51,483 nt of DNA from Bacteroidaceae bacterium (GTDB lineage Bacteria; Bacteroidota; Bacteroidia; Bacteroidales; Bacteroidaceae): positions 1 through 51,483 of the forward strand of contig JAILRU010000083.1 in the NCBI GenBank assembly GCA_024697945.1. Direction: 5' to 3'. A program made the position numbers and the translations under genes. Shown piece after piece: positions 42,382-51,143 of the stretch. Position 1 is the first letter of the stretch. The number at the start of each line of letters is the position of its first letter. The notes under the pieces were generated by a model that worked only from the letters and a program-made list of their open reading frames with translations, was not told the DNA's origin and did not search any database.

Positions 42382-42575
42382 TGGGTTGGCACTGTATCAT
42401 CGTTTGGGAATGTGAACTAAAACCCCAAATGCGGGAAAATACATTAGATTCCATTGCTTTCACTCTTAATCACATATGGCTAAAAGACCATCATGCGAGA
42501 GTGATTCCTTATCAGCTAATGGAAGAAAATATGCAGATACCGATGGCAGCAGAAAATGAGCCAGCCCATTATTGA
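42381..42575 (+). pseudogene. vsr: C-terminal fragment of a Vsr-type mismatch endonuclease
   Basis: A 64-codon frame with GWHCIIVWECELKPQMRENT then LDSIAFTLNHIWLKD, which resembles the C-terminal strand-helix part of very-short-patch-repair endonucleases (GWxxxxxWECEL). The catalytic N-terminal part is absent; the frame starts at the edge of the right 182-bp repeat. It is presumably a remnant of a vsr gene that once accompanied a cytosine methyltransferase. Confidence 0.65.
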
Positions 42576-42599
42576 CATATATTACATCATCTGAAACAC

Positions 42600-43136
42600 A
42601 TGAACAGAACGCTACATTACTACAACTACGAGCAATGCTATGCGCATTATACCAAGCGGATAATGAGCATACGGCAGGCAAAAATACATGGCGAGGTCAT
42701 TGTGGCAAAGCCAGTGCTTTTGTTGGCGCTTATAGATGGCGTCGAATTTGGAGAGTTCACAGACAACCGGTTTGCACTGAATGATTGGTTAGAGAAACGA
42801 TACCTCGCCCTGATGAAGCAATATACCCAAAACTCCCAGTTCCATAATCCCGCTGACATCTCAAATCCGTTCTGGCATCTGCAATCGGACGGGTTCTGGC
42901 ATCTGCATTACAAGGCAACCGTAGCTGATGGCTACACACCATCCAAGCGATGGCTGAAGGATCATGTGGAGTATGCATCATTCGATGATGACCTCTGGGT
43001 TCTTCTCCATAATGAAACCTGGAGAAAGAAGCTGCGTGATTATATTGTAGAACATAAACTGACAGATGACTGGTGGCAAGGACTAATGGCTGCAGAAAGT
43101 CTTGGCATCCTAACCGCTCTGTTGCTTGTTGCATAA
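42600..43136 (+). CDS. Hypothetical protein resembling sulfur-binding (SBD) domains of type IV restriction enzymes
   Basis: A 178-residue protein. The segment KPVLLLALIDGVEFGEFTDN, the RFALNDWLEKRYLAL helix and PFWHLQSDGFWHLHYK resemble the DNA-binding SBD domains of ScoMcrA-type phosphorothioate-dependent restriction enzymes (KPxLLLALxD...PFWxLxxDGFW). No HNH motif follows; the C-terminal ~80 residues (WVLLHNETWRKKLRDYIVEH) are unassigned. It sits directly after the vsr fragment, which fits a decayed restriction or repair cassette. The assignment is from remembered motif patterns and needs a profile search. Confidence 0.5.
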   Translation: MNRTLHYYNYEQCYAHYTKRIMSIRQAKIHGEVIVAKPVLLLALIDGVEFGEFTDNRFALNDWLEKRYLALMKQYTQNSQFHNPADISNPFWHLQSDGFWHLHYKATVADGYTPSKRWLKDHVEYASFDDDLWVLLHNETWRKKLRDYIVEHKLTDDWWQGLMAAESLGILTALLLVA

Positions 43137-43161
43137 CCATAAAAACTCTAAAGAACAAAAT

Positions 43162-43335
43162 ATGGAATTCAAGATTCGAGCAAATATAATTATGAGTAAA
43201 GAGCTGTCCATTGAGGCAGACAATCTATCTGATGCAATGGATAAAGCTCAGAAGATGATGGCTGGTCCACAAAACATGAAGTTATTCAAGCCTTCAAAGG
43301 TTCAATATGAAGTGCTTAATTACGCAGTAAGCTAA
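43162..43335 (+). CDS. 57-residue protein of unknown function
   Basis: MEFKIRANIIMSKELSIEAD then NLSDAMDKAQKMM, and a basic middle ending in QYEVLNYAVS. It looks like a small alpha/beta fold. I recognise no family. The start was placed at 43162 rather than 43126, because residues before it look non-coding. It follows the SBD-like gene by 25 nt and may be cotranscribed. Confidence 0.45.
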   Translation: MEFKIRANIIMSKELSIEADNLSDAMDKAQKMMAGPQNMKLFKPSKVQYEVLNYAVS

Positions 43336-43345
43336 TAGGATTTCA

Positions 43346-43393
43346 ATGGAATACACTTATAAATACCCAAGGCCTGCCTATACCTTTGGCTGA
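43346..43393 (+). pseudogene. First codons of a Nudix hydrolase gene, cut by a breakpoint
   Basis: ATG starts MEYTYKYPRPAYTFG-stop. MEYTYKYPRPA is the characteristic start of Bacteroidetes Nudix hydrolases, which continue with a TVDCVIFG-type strand; here the sequence changes to the middle of mutS2. The junction lies near 43368-43378 in CAAGGCCTGCC. Confidence 0.5.
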
Positions 43394-44798
43394 TGGTTCA
43401 AGGGCTGGCATCTTTGAGCAAATCTTCATCGACATCGGCGACGAACAAAGCATCGACGATGACCTGAGTACCTACAGCAGCCACCTGCTCAACATGAAGC
43501 GAATGATGGCAAGTTGTACACCTAATACATTATTATTAATAGATGAGTTTGGAGGCGGAACGGAACCAACGATTGGTGGCGCTATTGCAGAAGCTGTCTT
43601 GAAACGTTTCGTCAGCAAACAAACCTTTGCCGTCATCACGACACACTACCAGAACCTCAAGCACTTTGCAGAAGACACACCTGGAGTCGTAAATGGGGCT
43701 ATGCTCTACGACAGGCAGAAGATGGCTGCGCTATTCCAATTGCAGATAGGCAACCCTGGCAGCAGCTTCGCTGTAGAGATTGCTCGTAAGATTGGCATTC
43801 CTGAAGACGTGATTGCAGATGCAACTGAACTTGTGGGTCGTGAGTACGTCAATGCCGACAAGTATCTGCTCGACATCACCCGCGACAAGCGATATTGGGA
43901 GGGAAAACGTCAGACGATTCATTCGCAGGAGAAACAGATGGTGCAAACCATCGAGCACTACGAGAAGGAAATAGAGGAACTGCGAGGCAAGCGTAAGGAA
44001 ATCATTCGAGAAGCTAAAGCAGAAGCTGACAAAATCATTGCTGCAGCTAATGCTCAGATTGAGAACACCATCCGCGAAATCAAAGAAGCCCAAGCAGACA
44101 AGGAACGGACTCGTTCTGCACGTCAGCAACTGCAAAACTTCCGCGAAGAGGTGGGCCAAATGAGTCAGGAAGAGCTTGATGCTTATGTTGAGAAGAAGCG
44201 TAAGCAGATCGAAGAACGCAGGAAACGACATCAGGAAAGGCAGAAAGCAAAGAAACAGAAGGCCCTTTCTAACTCCCTCGTAGAGGGGGAGAACAAAAAA
44301 GTCTCCTCTTTACGGGGAGATTTAGAGGAGTCTGCTCTTACTGTCGGCTCTACTGTTCGCATTAAGGGACAGACATCCATTGGCACCATCACTGCTATCG
44401 AAGGCAAGCATGCAACAGTCACATTTGGCGTGATGCGAACCTTAGTTGACCTAAAACGTTTGGAGGAAGCAAAGGACAATCCAAAACAGGAAGAAACGCA
44501 AACTGTAATTGTAAGTAGGCAGACTCAAGATAGCATACGCCAAAAGCACCTTGACTTCAAGCAGGAAATTGATATACGAGGGATGCGAGTTGATGAAGCA
44601 CTACAAGCTGTCACCTACTTCATCGATGACGCTTTATTAGTCAATGCCTCTCGTGTCCGGATCCTGCATGGCACAGGCACGGGAGCACTTAGGCAAGTTA
44701 TCCGTCAATATCTCAACACAGTTTCTGGAGTCGTCTCTGCCCACGATGAGCACGTCCAATTCGGCGGTGCAGGCATAACAGTGGTAGAATTGAAGTAA
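43386..44798 (+). pseudogene. mutS2: MutS2 lacking its N-terminal half and Walker A
   Basis: The remaining ~470 codons match the C-terminal half of MutS2 (usually ~780-830 residues). Homology begins abruptly at GLPIPLADGSRAGIF, just after where the Walker A GPNxGGKS should be. Present are IDIGDEQSIDDDLSTYSSHL, Walker B (LLLIDEFGGGTEP, residues ~49-60), ITTHYQNLKHF, a long coiled coil (~150-300), and a C-terminal Smr nuclease domain (EIDIRGMRVDEAL, RILHGTGTGALRQ). A palindromic module (44268-44335) encodes SNSLVEGENKKVSSLRGDLE in frame. Without Walker A and the clamp it cannot be a normal MutS2. The given start (TTG) is only the frame opening after the junction. Confidence 0.85.
44268..44335. 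repeat. Palindromic modules inside mutS2
   Basis: CTCCCTCGTAGAGGGGGAG (44272-44290 region) and CTCCTCTTTACGGGGAG followed by ATTTAGAGGAG are two hairpin-forming units in tandem, in frame. Their layout matches those at 25362 and 25669. Confidence 0.75.
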
Positions 44799-44840
44799 CC
44801 GTAAGCTTTCACCGTTTAGCAAACTGTGACATCTCCATAA

Positions 44841-45689
44841 TTAGGGAAGAATGATATCGGCATAAACGGGATTATGGTCAGATAGCATTCGTGGACGACG
44901 TGTGTAATCGTCTGATACAATACGCAAAACATTGATGTCTGGCGATGTAAAAATGAAGTCTATACGATGAGATTCCTCTGATGAGAGCCCTCCCCATCCA
45001 TGATAGGTACCAATCATGCCTTCTGCAATTCTTGCTGTATTCCATGCATCGCACAGGGGTATAGTTCCCTCTGTATTGAGCATAAGTGCATAGCAATTGC
45101 TCATAGGGTTGCAATTGAAGTCACCAGTAACGATGACAGGCAATCCTTGGGCATATTCGGTAAGACGTCGTTTGGAAAGAAGTGCACTATTGTCACGAGC
45201 CAATTCACTGACGTGGTCAAAGTGTGTGTTGGCATAAAAGAAACGCTCACCCGTTTGCCGGTTACGGAGAATTGTCCAGCAGAATACGTGTCGGCAAGCT
45301 GCATCCCAATCTTTGCTCACCCTATCGGGAGTCTCGGAAAGCCAGAATGTACCCGAATTCTCAAGTATGTACTTCTCCTTCAAATAGAATACGGGGCTGT
45401 GTTCGCCTGTTTGTCCGCCATCACGGCCCAAGCCCACACAAGCATAGTTAGGCAAACAATCCATCAAATAAGTGCGTTGGGGTACGGTAAGTTCTTGCAT
45501 ACCTATGACATCAGGGCAAACATTGCGACAGAAAGACACGATATCTTTACAACGATAATACCAGTTGTTGTTACCATCTTTGTCACTGATAATACGAATG
45601 TTGAACTGGAGCACGCGAACCGGGCTCCCTGCATTCATAGGAGTAACATAGAAAAAAATGACACCTAAAATAATAAAAAGCTTTTTCAT
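44841..45689 (-). CDS. Secreted endonuclease/exonuclease/phosphatase-family hydrolase
   Basis: A 282-residue exported EEP-fold enzyme with signal peptide (MKKLFIILGVIFFYVTPMNA). Motifs: VLQFNIR (Asn), DVIGMQELT (metal Glu), YANTHFDHVSELAR (His), VIVTGDFNCNP (Asp/Asn) and SHRIDFIFTS...MLSDHNPVYADI (Asp, DH dyad). In Bacteroidales such proteins are phosphodiesterases or sugar-phosphatases; the substrate is unknown. It lies just downstream of the BspA-like gene on the same strand. Confidence 0.92.
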   Translation of the reverse strand: MKKLFIILGVIFFYVTPMNAGSPVRVLQFNIRIISDKDGNNNWYYRCKDIVSFCRNVCPDVIGMQELTVPQRTYLMDCLPNYACVGLGRDGGQTGEHSPVFYLKEKYILENSGTFWLSETPDRVSKDWDAACRHVFCWTILRNRQTGERFFYANTHFDHVSELARDNSALLSKRRLTEYAQGLPVIVTGDFNCNPMSNCYALMLNTEGTIPLCDAWNTARIAEGMIGTYHGWGGLSSEESHRIDFIFTSPDINVLRIVSDDYTRRPRMLSDHNPVYADIILP

Positions 45690-45720
45690 AATTTTCTGAT
45701 AGGACTCAAGTTTTTGTTTT

Positions 45721-47271
45721 TTAACGAATCATTACTTTGCGGTGATTGATCAAGTAAATGCCTTTACGAGGATTGGCAACACGTATGCCCTGCATATTGT
45801 AGAAGACCGATTCCTCAGATTCCTTTGCATTAAAAGATTCAATGCCAGTAGCGTTGCCGTCTTCAATCTGCCTGAATAGACACCAACCCGGAGCAGCAGA
45901 ATAGACTTCAGATTTATCTTCGGGCGTGTGCAAGACAGCATTCTCGAAAACAGTTTGTGAAAATGCTGTCTCAGACAATGATGGGACAGAAGTCGCCAAG
46001 GTATAGACGTCGAGGATGCTGTCATCACCACTAAATGCTGCATTGCTAATGGTTTTCAACTTGGAAGGGAAAACCACGCTCATCAAGTCGCGAGAATTTT
46101 CGAAAGCACGAATTCCGATGGTTGTCAAGTTGGAACGTGAAGGCATTTCAAGTTTTTTCAATCCAGATGTGCCTGCAAAGGCTTCCCGCGGCAAGCTATT
46201 TACCTGTGCGGGCAATATGAGAACTTCATCAAGTTCACAATCCATTAGTGCACCTGGAGCGAGGGGTTGGGAAGTTGCACGCAGAGTGGGATGAATCTGA
46301 CGGCTGAGAGCAGCAGGATAGGCAATAATTTTACTGTTCAGACGGTTTCGCAACACTCCGTCCGTACTTCTATAGTATTGGGCATTGGAGTCAATGTTTA
46401 TTGACTCTAGAACAGGACAGTCGGCAAAGACAAACTTGTCATCGATGTCTGAGATTATGGATGAAAGAGTGACTTCGCGAAGCGAGTTGCACCCAGCGAA
46501 TGGGGAATAGCCAAGTGAGACAAGCTGCTCGGGCATTTCTAGTGTTTGAAGTGACGAACAACCGACAAAGGCTTGCGCACCTATAGAGGTAACAGCCGCA
46601 GGCAATTCGATTGAAGTCAGCGCACTCATGTTGGCAAAAGCCTCGTCCCCTATCCCGATGAGTGTGGCTGGCAATTCGAGCTGTTGAAGCGAAGAGCACT
46701 GAGCAAAGGCTCGCGGGCCAATTTGCGTCAAGGGCAATGATGAAATATTTACAGAGGTTAGAGACGTACACCTGCAAAAGATAGCCTCCGGAAGAGAATT
46801 CAATTCGGCGGGCAGACTTATATCGGTGAGCTTCTTACATTGGGCAAAAACACCATCACCTAGCGTACCGATCGAGACCTGGCTCCAGTCAAGAGAAACT
46901 AACCCTGTCATAGCAAAAGCATACGCCTCGCAAACATCAACCTTGCTCAACCCCATAATATTCCTTAATTTCTGGCATCCATAGAATGCATCTTGCCCGA
47001 TGGTGTCCAATTGTTCTGGCAAAACGAGGGTCATAATGTTGCCTTGTCCTGAAAAGGCGCGTGCCCGAATGGAACTCACGCGATAAGAAGAACCTTGCGA
47101 GACAATATTAGTGGGAACTCTTAGGATACTTGACTGAGTAGTATTGCTGCCTATAAGGGCGACACTTCCCTCTCCATTCACGACATACCTAAGATTGCTC
47201 AGGGTAATGATCTGTGCATCGGAATAGAATGCTGCTAGTATCGCAAAAGCAAATAGGATAACTTTTTTCAT
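45721..47271 (-). CDS. BspA-like leucine-rich-repeat surface protein
   Basis: A 516-residue exported protein: signal peptide MKKVILFAFAILAAFYSDAQ, then about 14 LRR_5 repeats (PAAVTSIGAQAFVGCSSLQT, LGIGDEAFANMSALTSIELP). It ends with the tail VFYNMQGIRVANPRKGIYLI, then NHRKVMIR. Start moved to the ATG at 47271, because the frame upstream adds 26 residues before an ideal signal peptide. It is likely displayed on or released from the cell surface. It is related in repeat type, not in length, to the giant protein at 15310. Confidence 0.92.
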   Translation of the reverse strand: MKKVILFAFAILAAFYSDAQIITLSNLRYVVNGEGSVALIGSNTTQSSILRVPTNIVSQGSSYRVSSIRARAFSGQGNIMTLVLPEQLDTIGQDAFYGCQKLRNIMGLSKVDVCEAYAFAMTGLVSLDWSQVSIGTLGDGVFAQCKKLTDISLPAELNSLPEAIFCRCTSLTSVNISSLPLTQIGPRAFAQCSSLQQLELPATLIGIGDEAFANMSALTSIELPAAVTSIGAQAFVGCSSLQTLEMPEQLVSLGYSPFAGCNSLREVTLSSIISDIDDKFVFADCPVLESINIDSNAQYYRSTDGVLRNRLNSKIIAYPAALSRQIHPTLRATSQPLAPGALMDCELDEVLILPAQVNSLPREAFAGTSGLKKLEMPSRSNLTTIGIRAFENSRDLMSVVFPSKLKTISNAAFSGDDSILDVYTLATSVPSLSETAFSQTVFENAVLHTPEDKSEVYSAAPGWCLFRQIEDGNATGIESFNAKESEESVFYNMQGIRVANPRKGIYLINHRKVMIR

Positions 47272-47433
47272 GTATACTATATAATTTAATGTGACTTCGA
47301 CGAAAGACATGCCTGTCTTTGTACCTTTGACTCCGGAAACGCCACGCATGCTATTTCATCGGAACTTGTGATTATTATTTGGTCGAACTTGCGTTTATTT
47401 AGTTTTAATTTGAATCGGGTTGTCTCGAATGTA

Positions 47434-50400
47434 TTATTTTATCACAGCCTTTTTCCCATGAGAGACATATACTCCACTGGGTACAGACTGAAAGCCCGCC
47501 TTTCCTCGGTTTCGTCCAAACAGGTCATAAATGGTATCATCGACCTGAGGCTTGATAAGTGTATCTTGCACCTTGTCGGTTCTGTCGGTAGAAAACTGGT
47601 AAGTGCCGGACTGCAGCTCATATACTTGGCATCCATCCTCGTAACCTATATATGTCACTCCTTCTGCCTGGGATGCAAGTATCCCATTCTCATACACTGT
47701 AGTCTCGCTGTTTTTGATGGGGAGGTGAAGTGTTGCCGTTGTCCCCACAGGCACTGAACATTCATAAACAAGACTGTTCTCATCGGAAGCCGACCATGTC
47801 GAGGCGATAGTGCCATAGCGACTTTGATAGGTGGCACTGGCAGATGTGATGAGCGATTGTTGCTTCGGCAAATAAGAGCGGCGATCAGGTTGCGGCTTCA
47901 GGAAGAAATGACGAAATCCGGGGTTCTCTTCATCTGGTTCTATGCCTAACATATAGCGATACATCCATTCACCTACAGCTCCGTATGCATAATGATTGAA
48001 GGAATTCATGCCTACTGGTCCAAATCCTGACTCACGAGTGTAGGAGTTCCAACGCTCCCATATGGTAGTGGCACCCTGTTCAACACTATAGAGCCACGAT
48101 GGGCAGTCAGATTGGAGAAGAAGATCGTAAGCATAATCTGTAAGTCCAAAGTGTGAGAGTGTCTGGTTGAGAATTCCTGTACCTACAAAACCCGTATTAA
48201 GTGTATAGTTGTTGTCTCTGATAGATTTGGCAAGGCGATTCCTGAAGTCAGCCTCTTCTGTTTCTCCATCATACAGACCAAACTTGAGAACAAGCAGAAG
48301 CGCCGTCTGAGAAGAATTAAGCAAATTGGAATTCAAATAGCGGGAACGAAACTCTTCCCGAATGTTCTTGTAGAGTGTTTCGTAAGCAGTAGCCTTGCGA
48401 GCATATGAACCGACGGGAAGCGGACTCAGAGCACGGGCTATCTTCGACATGATCAGCGCATCGTAAGCGTAATATGCCACAGCGATAAGCCGAGCATCAG
48501 TATCAGCATATGAAAGCCAGTCACCATAGGCTGTAGAAGCACCCGCATACTGATAGGTTCCATCAGTCAGGGTTGCCAGCCAGTCCATGTATTTCTCCAT
48601 AGCAGAAAAGTTTTCTGAAAGCACTTTCTTGTCGCCGTACATCTGATAGACCCTCCACGGCACAAGAATTCCCGCATCAGACCATGCTGCAGCACCAATA
48701 CGTGAATTAACATAGGGAGCAACTGTCGAATAGGCTCCACTACTTTGCTGCGAATCTCGCATGTCCTGTAACCATTTTCGGAAGAAAGATTCGGTTTCGG
48801 CATTGTACATGGCCGTCAAACAGAAAACCTGAGCGTCGCCGCTCCATCCCAATCGCTCGTCACGCTGCGGGCAATCAGTGGGGACACTGAGCAGATTGCC
48901 ACGCTGCCCCCATTGGATGTTTGAGATAAGTTGATTTACCAATGCATTGTCTGTGGAAATGGTACCTGTTTCTTCAATAGAAGAACTAATTGGTTGTGCC
49001 TCGGCAAGGAGAATCTCCACATCATCTGAAGGGGCAATCTCACAATAACGGAAACCGTAGAAGGTTGTACTTGGATGATAAACTTCCCCTTCTGAGTTGC
49101 CCGAAAGAGTATAGTAGCACTCAGCCTTAGCCGTACGAAGGTTTGCCAGATAGAGCGAACCTCCAGGACCATCATTCCCTCGTGACTTCTCGCCCGTATC
49201 ATTAAGCATCTCAGAGAAACGCATGTGAAGGCGAACGCCCGAATCTCCACATACTTTAAGACGCAACCACCCCACTATGTTCTGACCAAAATCCAGAATG
49301 ACTGTATGACCCTTTGACAGACTGATGGGAAGAGAAGATGAGGTGTTGACAACATTGATTACGCCATATTCAGTGCCAGTGGATTGGGTCCCTCTGTAAA
49401 CGGTAGCCTTTTTCATGCTTTGCACTTTATCTGTAAGCTGTTGTACATAGCCACCAGTGAAAGCTTCAATTTTGCCAGAAAAGCTAGTGTTTTTCTCAAC
49501 AGCATTCCAGTGGCTGCCATCATATGTTGCAGTGAACCAGTCTGATTCAAAGCGAGCATCATATATTTCGCCATCATATATATCACCCGACCGGACTGCA
49601 CCGTTTCGGGAAGATTGCCAAGTAAGGTCGCTCACGAGTGTCTCCTGAGTGCCATCTTCGTATGTAATTAGCAATTTGGCAATGAAACCTAAAGGAGCAT
49701 TTCCGTAAATTCCACGCGCTATGTCACCTGCCCACCAACCAGAAGTTACTATTGCTCCAATGGCGTTGGCACCTTCAGTAAGTAGTGTGGTAACATCATG
49801 AGAAGAATAGAAAACCCGATAGCGATAGTCCGTCCACCCAGGTTTTAGTTCTTCATATATGACTCGACCATCGGGTTGAAGATGCCCCACACGCTGACCA
49901 TTGATGAACACATCATAAATACCAAGACCCGATGTGTAAAGTTTGGCTTCACGGACGGGTTTTGATAGATTGAAAGCCTTTCGAAACATTGGCGTTCCCA
50001 AGGATTGTGACTGCATGATTTTCTTCTCACCCGAAGTAGACTGCATGTGACACATCTGGCTGCCCATCTTTTCCTCGATAAGAGCGTTGCAAAAGAAGTT
50101 GGACGATATGCCTTCGAAATCCTCACTTAAGATTATGTTTTTCTCGCCATCACTATTAATTGTAGAAACTTGAATGTTGTCAAAATAAGCTTCTTCAGTA
50201 GTGCCATACACTCGCATTCCAATGTCACCCATGACAGTTGTGCCTGAATTATCCGTGTATGAGTCCACCAAAGTATTACCGATATAGGTACGGATGACCT
50301 TATTGTCTACCTCAATGCGGTAATGATGCAAGTGCCCTATCAAATCAGACTTTCGAAACGACGATATTGTGCCACTGGAGGTATTCGAGGTTCCACCCAC

Positions 50401-51003
50401 ATAGACATGTCGCTTTATGGCTGGATTGTCGTAATCAAGACAATTTACTTGCCACATGTGATAGGTGTCAGTGGATGTGGCAGCAAAAACGAGAGAGGCC
50501 CTTCCCTTGACAAGATACATGTCGAAATCAATTGAATAATGATTGGACGAGTTCTCCGATGCATTCCCTTCAGGAGCCTGAATCCAGATAGCGGGAGTAA
50601 GTGGGTTCCTGACAGTGGACATCAAGCCTGTATCAAAATAGGCTATTTCAGTAGATGAAGCTTCGTTTCCCTTATTATCCCATACCGTGACATGCCAGAA
50701 ATATCGTGTCGATGGTTGCAATTTGAAACCTTTTGCAGTTATGCCTACCGAGGAACTTGAGGTTACAGGCCCTGAATCCCACAAATTGTTCTCACCTTGG
50801 ACATCGGAAGATAGAATCAAGCGGTAAGCAGTCTGCACTACACCACGTTCTTCCGATTCCAACTCCCAAGAAAAGAGAGGAGACTGTTCATCCACGCACT
50901 GCGGATTCAATAGTGACTGCACACGAAGATGTTCTACTCTAAGTGCTTTTGCTTGCAACGAGCATGCAAAAACCAGAAACAATATAATATAATGTTTTTT
51001 CAT
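47434..51003 (-). CDS. Secreted alpha-L-rhamnosidase, GH78, with embedded LamG-like domain
   Basis: An 1189-residue exported enzyme (MKKHYIILFLVFACSLQAKA). An N-terminal fibronectin-like domain (PLFSWELESEERGVVQTAYR) is split or followed by a concanavalin-like insert (residues ~145-300, ENSSNHYSIDFDMYLVKGRA, AYFDNIQVSTIN). Then come the Bac_rhamnosid N domain (FINGQRVGHLQPDG) and the catalytic (alpha/alpha)6 barrel with DCPQRDERLGWSGDAQ and IWERWNSYTRESGFGPVGMN. It ends with a beta-sandwich and the tail YDLFGRNRGKAGFQSVPSGV then YVSHGKKAVIK. It should release terminal L-rhamnose from plant or bacterial glycans. No SusC/D pair is in the window. Confidence 0.93.
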   Translation of the reverse strand: MKKHYIILFLVFACSLQAKALRVEHLRVQSLLNPQCVDEQSPLFSWELESEERGVVQTAYRLILSSDVQGENNLWDSGPVTSSSSVGITAKGFKLQPSTRYFWHVTVWDNKGNEASSTEIAYFDTGLMSTVRNPLTPAIWIQAPEGNASENSSNHYSIDFDMYLVKGRASLVFAATSTDTYHMWQVNCLDYDNPAIKRHVYVGGTSNTSSGTISSFRKSDLIGHLHHYRIEVDNKVIRTYIGNTLVDSYTDNSGTTVMGDIGMRVYGTTEEAYFDNIQVSTINSDGEKNIILSEDFEGISSNFFCNALIEEKMGSQMCHMQSTSGEKKIMQSQSLGTPMFRKAFNLSKPVREAKLYTSGLGIYDVFINGQRVGHLQPDGRVIYEELKPGWTDYRYRVFYSSHDVTTLLTEGANAIGAIVTSGWWAGDIARGIYGNAPLGFIAKLLITYEDGTQETLVSDLTWQSSRNGAVRSGDIYDGEIYDARFESDWFTATYDGSHWNAVEKNTSFSGKIEAFTGGYVQQLTDKVQSMKKATVYRGTQSTGTEYGVINVVNTSSSLPISLSKGHTVILDFGQNIVGWLRLKVCGDSGVRLHMRFSEMLNDTGEKSRGNDGPGGSLYLANLRTAKAECYYTLSGNSEGEVYHPSTTFYGFRYCEIAPSDDVEILLAEAQPISSSIEETGTISTDNALVNQLISNIQWGQRGNLLSVPTDCPQRDERLGWSGDAQVFCLTAMYNAETESFFRKWLQDMRDSQQSSGAYSTVAPYVNSRIGAAAWSDAGILVPWRVYQMYGDKKVLSENFSAMEKYMDWLATLTDGTYQYAGASTAYGDWLSYADTDARLIAVAYYAYDALIMSKIARALSPLPVGSYARKATAYETLYKNIREEFRSRYLNSNLLNSSQTALLLVLKFGLYDGETEEADFRNRLAKSIRDNNYTLNTGFVGTGILNQTLSHFGLTDYAYDLLLQSDCPSWLYSVEQGATTIWERWNSYTRESGFGPVGMNSFNHYAYGAVGEWMYRYMLGIEPDEENPGFRHFFLKPQPDRRSYLPKQQSLITSASATYQSRYGTIASTWSASDENSLVYECSVPVGTTATLHLPIKNSETTVYENGILASQAEGVTYIGYEDGCQVYELQSGTYQFSTDRTDKVQDTLIKPQVDDTIYDLFGRNRGKAGFQSVPSGVYVSHGKKAVIK

Positions 51004-51091
51004 TTGAGTCTGTCACTTGTCACAAATAGATAATTCACAATATTGTCAAAGCAATTAGAAGAAAGGGAAGAACGAAACCTGGTCGTTGTTA

Positions 51092-51124
51092 TATAAAATC
51101 CTGAGCGGGTCAGACCCGCCCAGG
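51092..51124 (-). terminator. Terminator of the partial protein gene at the right edge
   Basis: Minus-strand stem CCTGGGCGGGT/ACCCGCTCAGG (one mismatch, 3-nt loop) followed by ATTTTATAT. It lies 20 nt beyond the stop at 51144. Confidence 0.7.
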
Positions 51125-51143
51125 AAAGTTAAATTATTAACAT

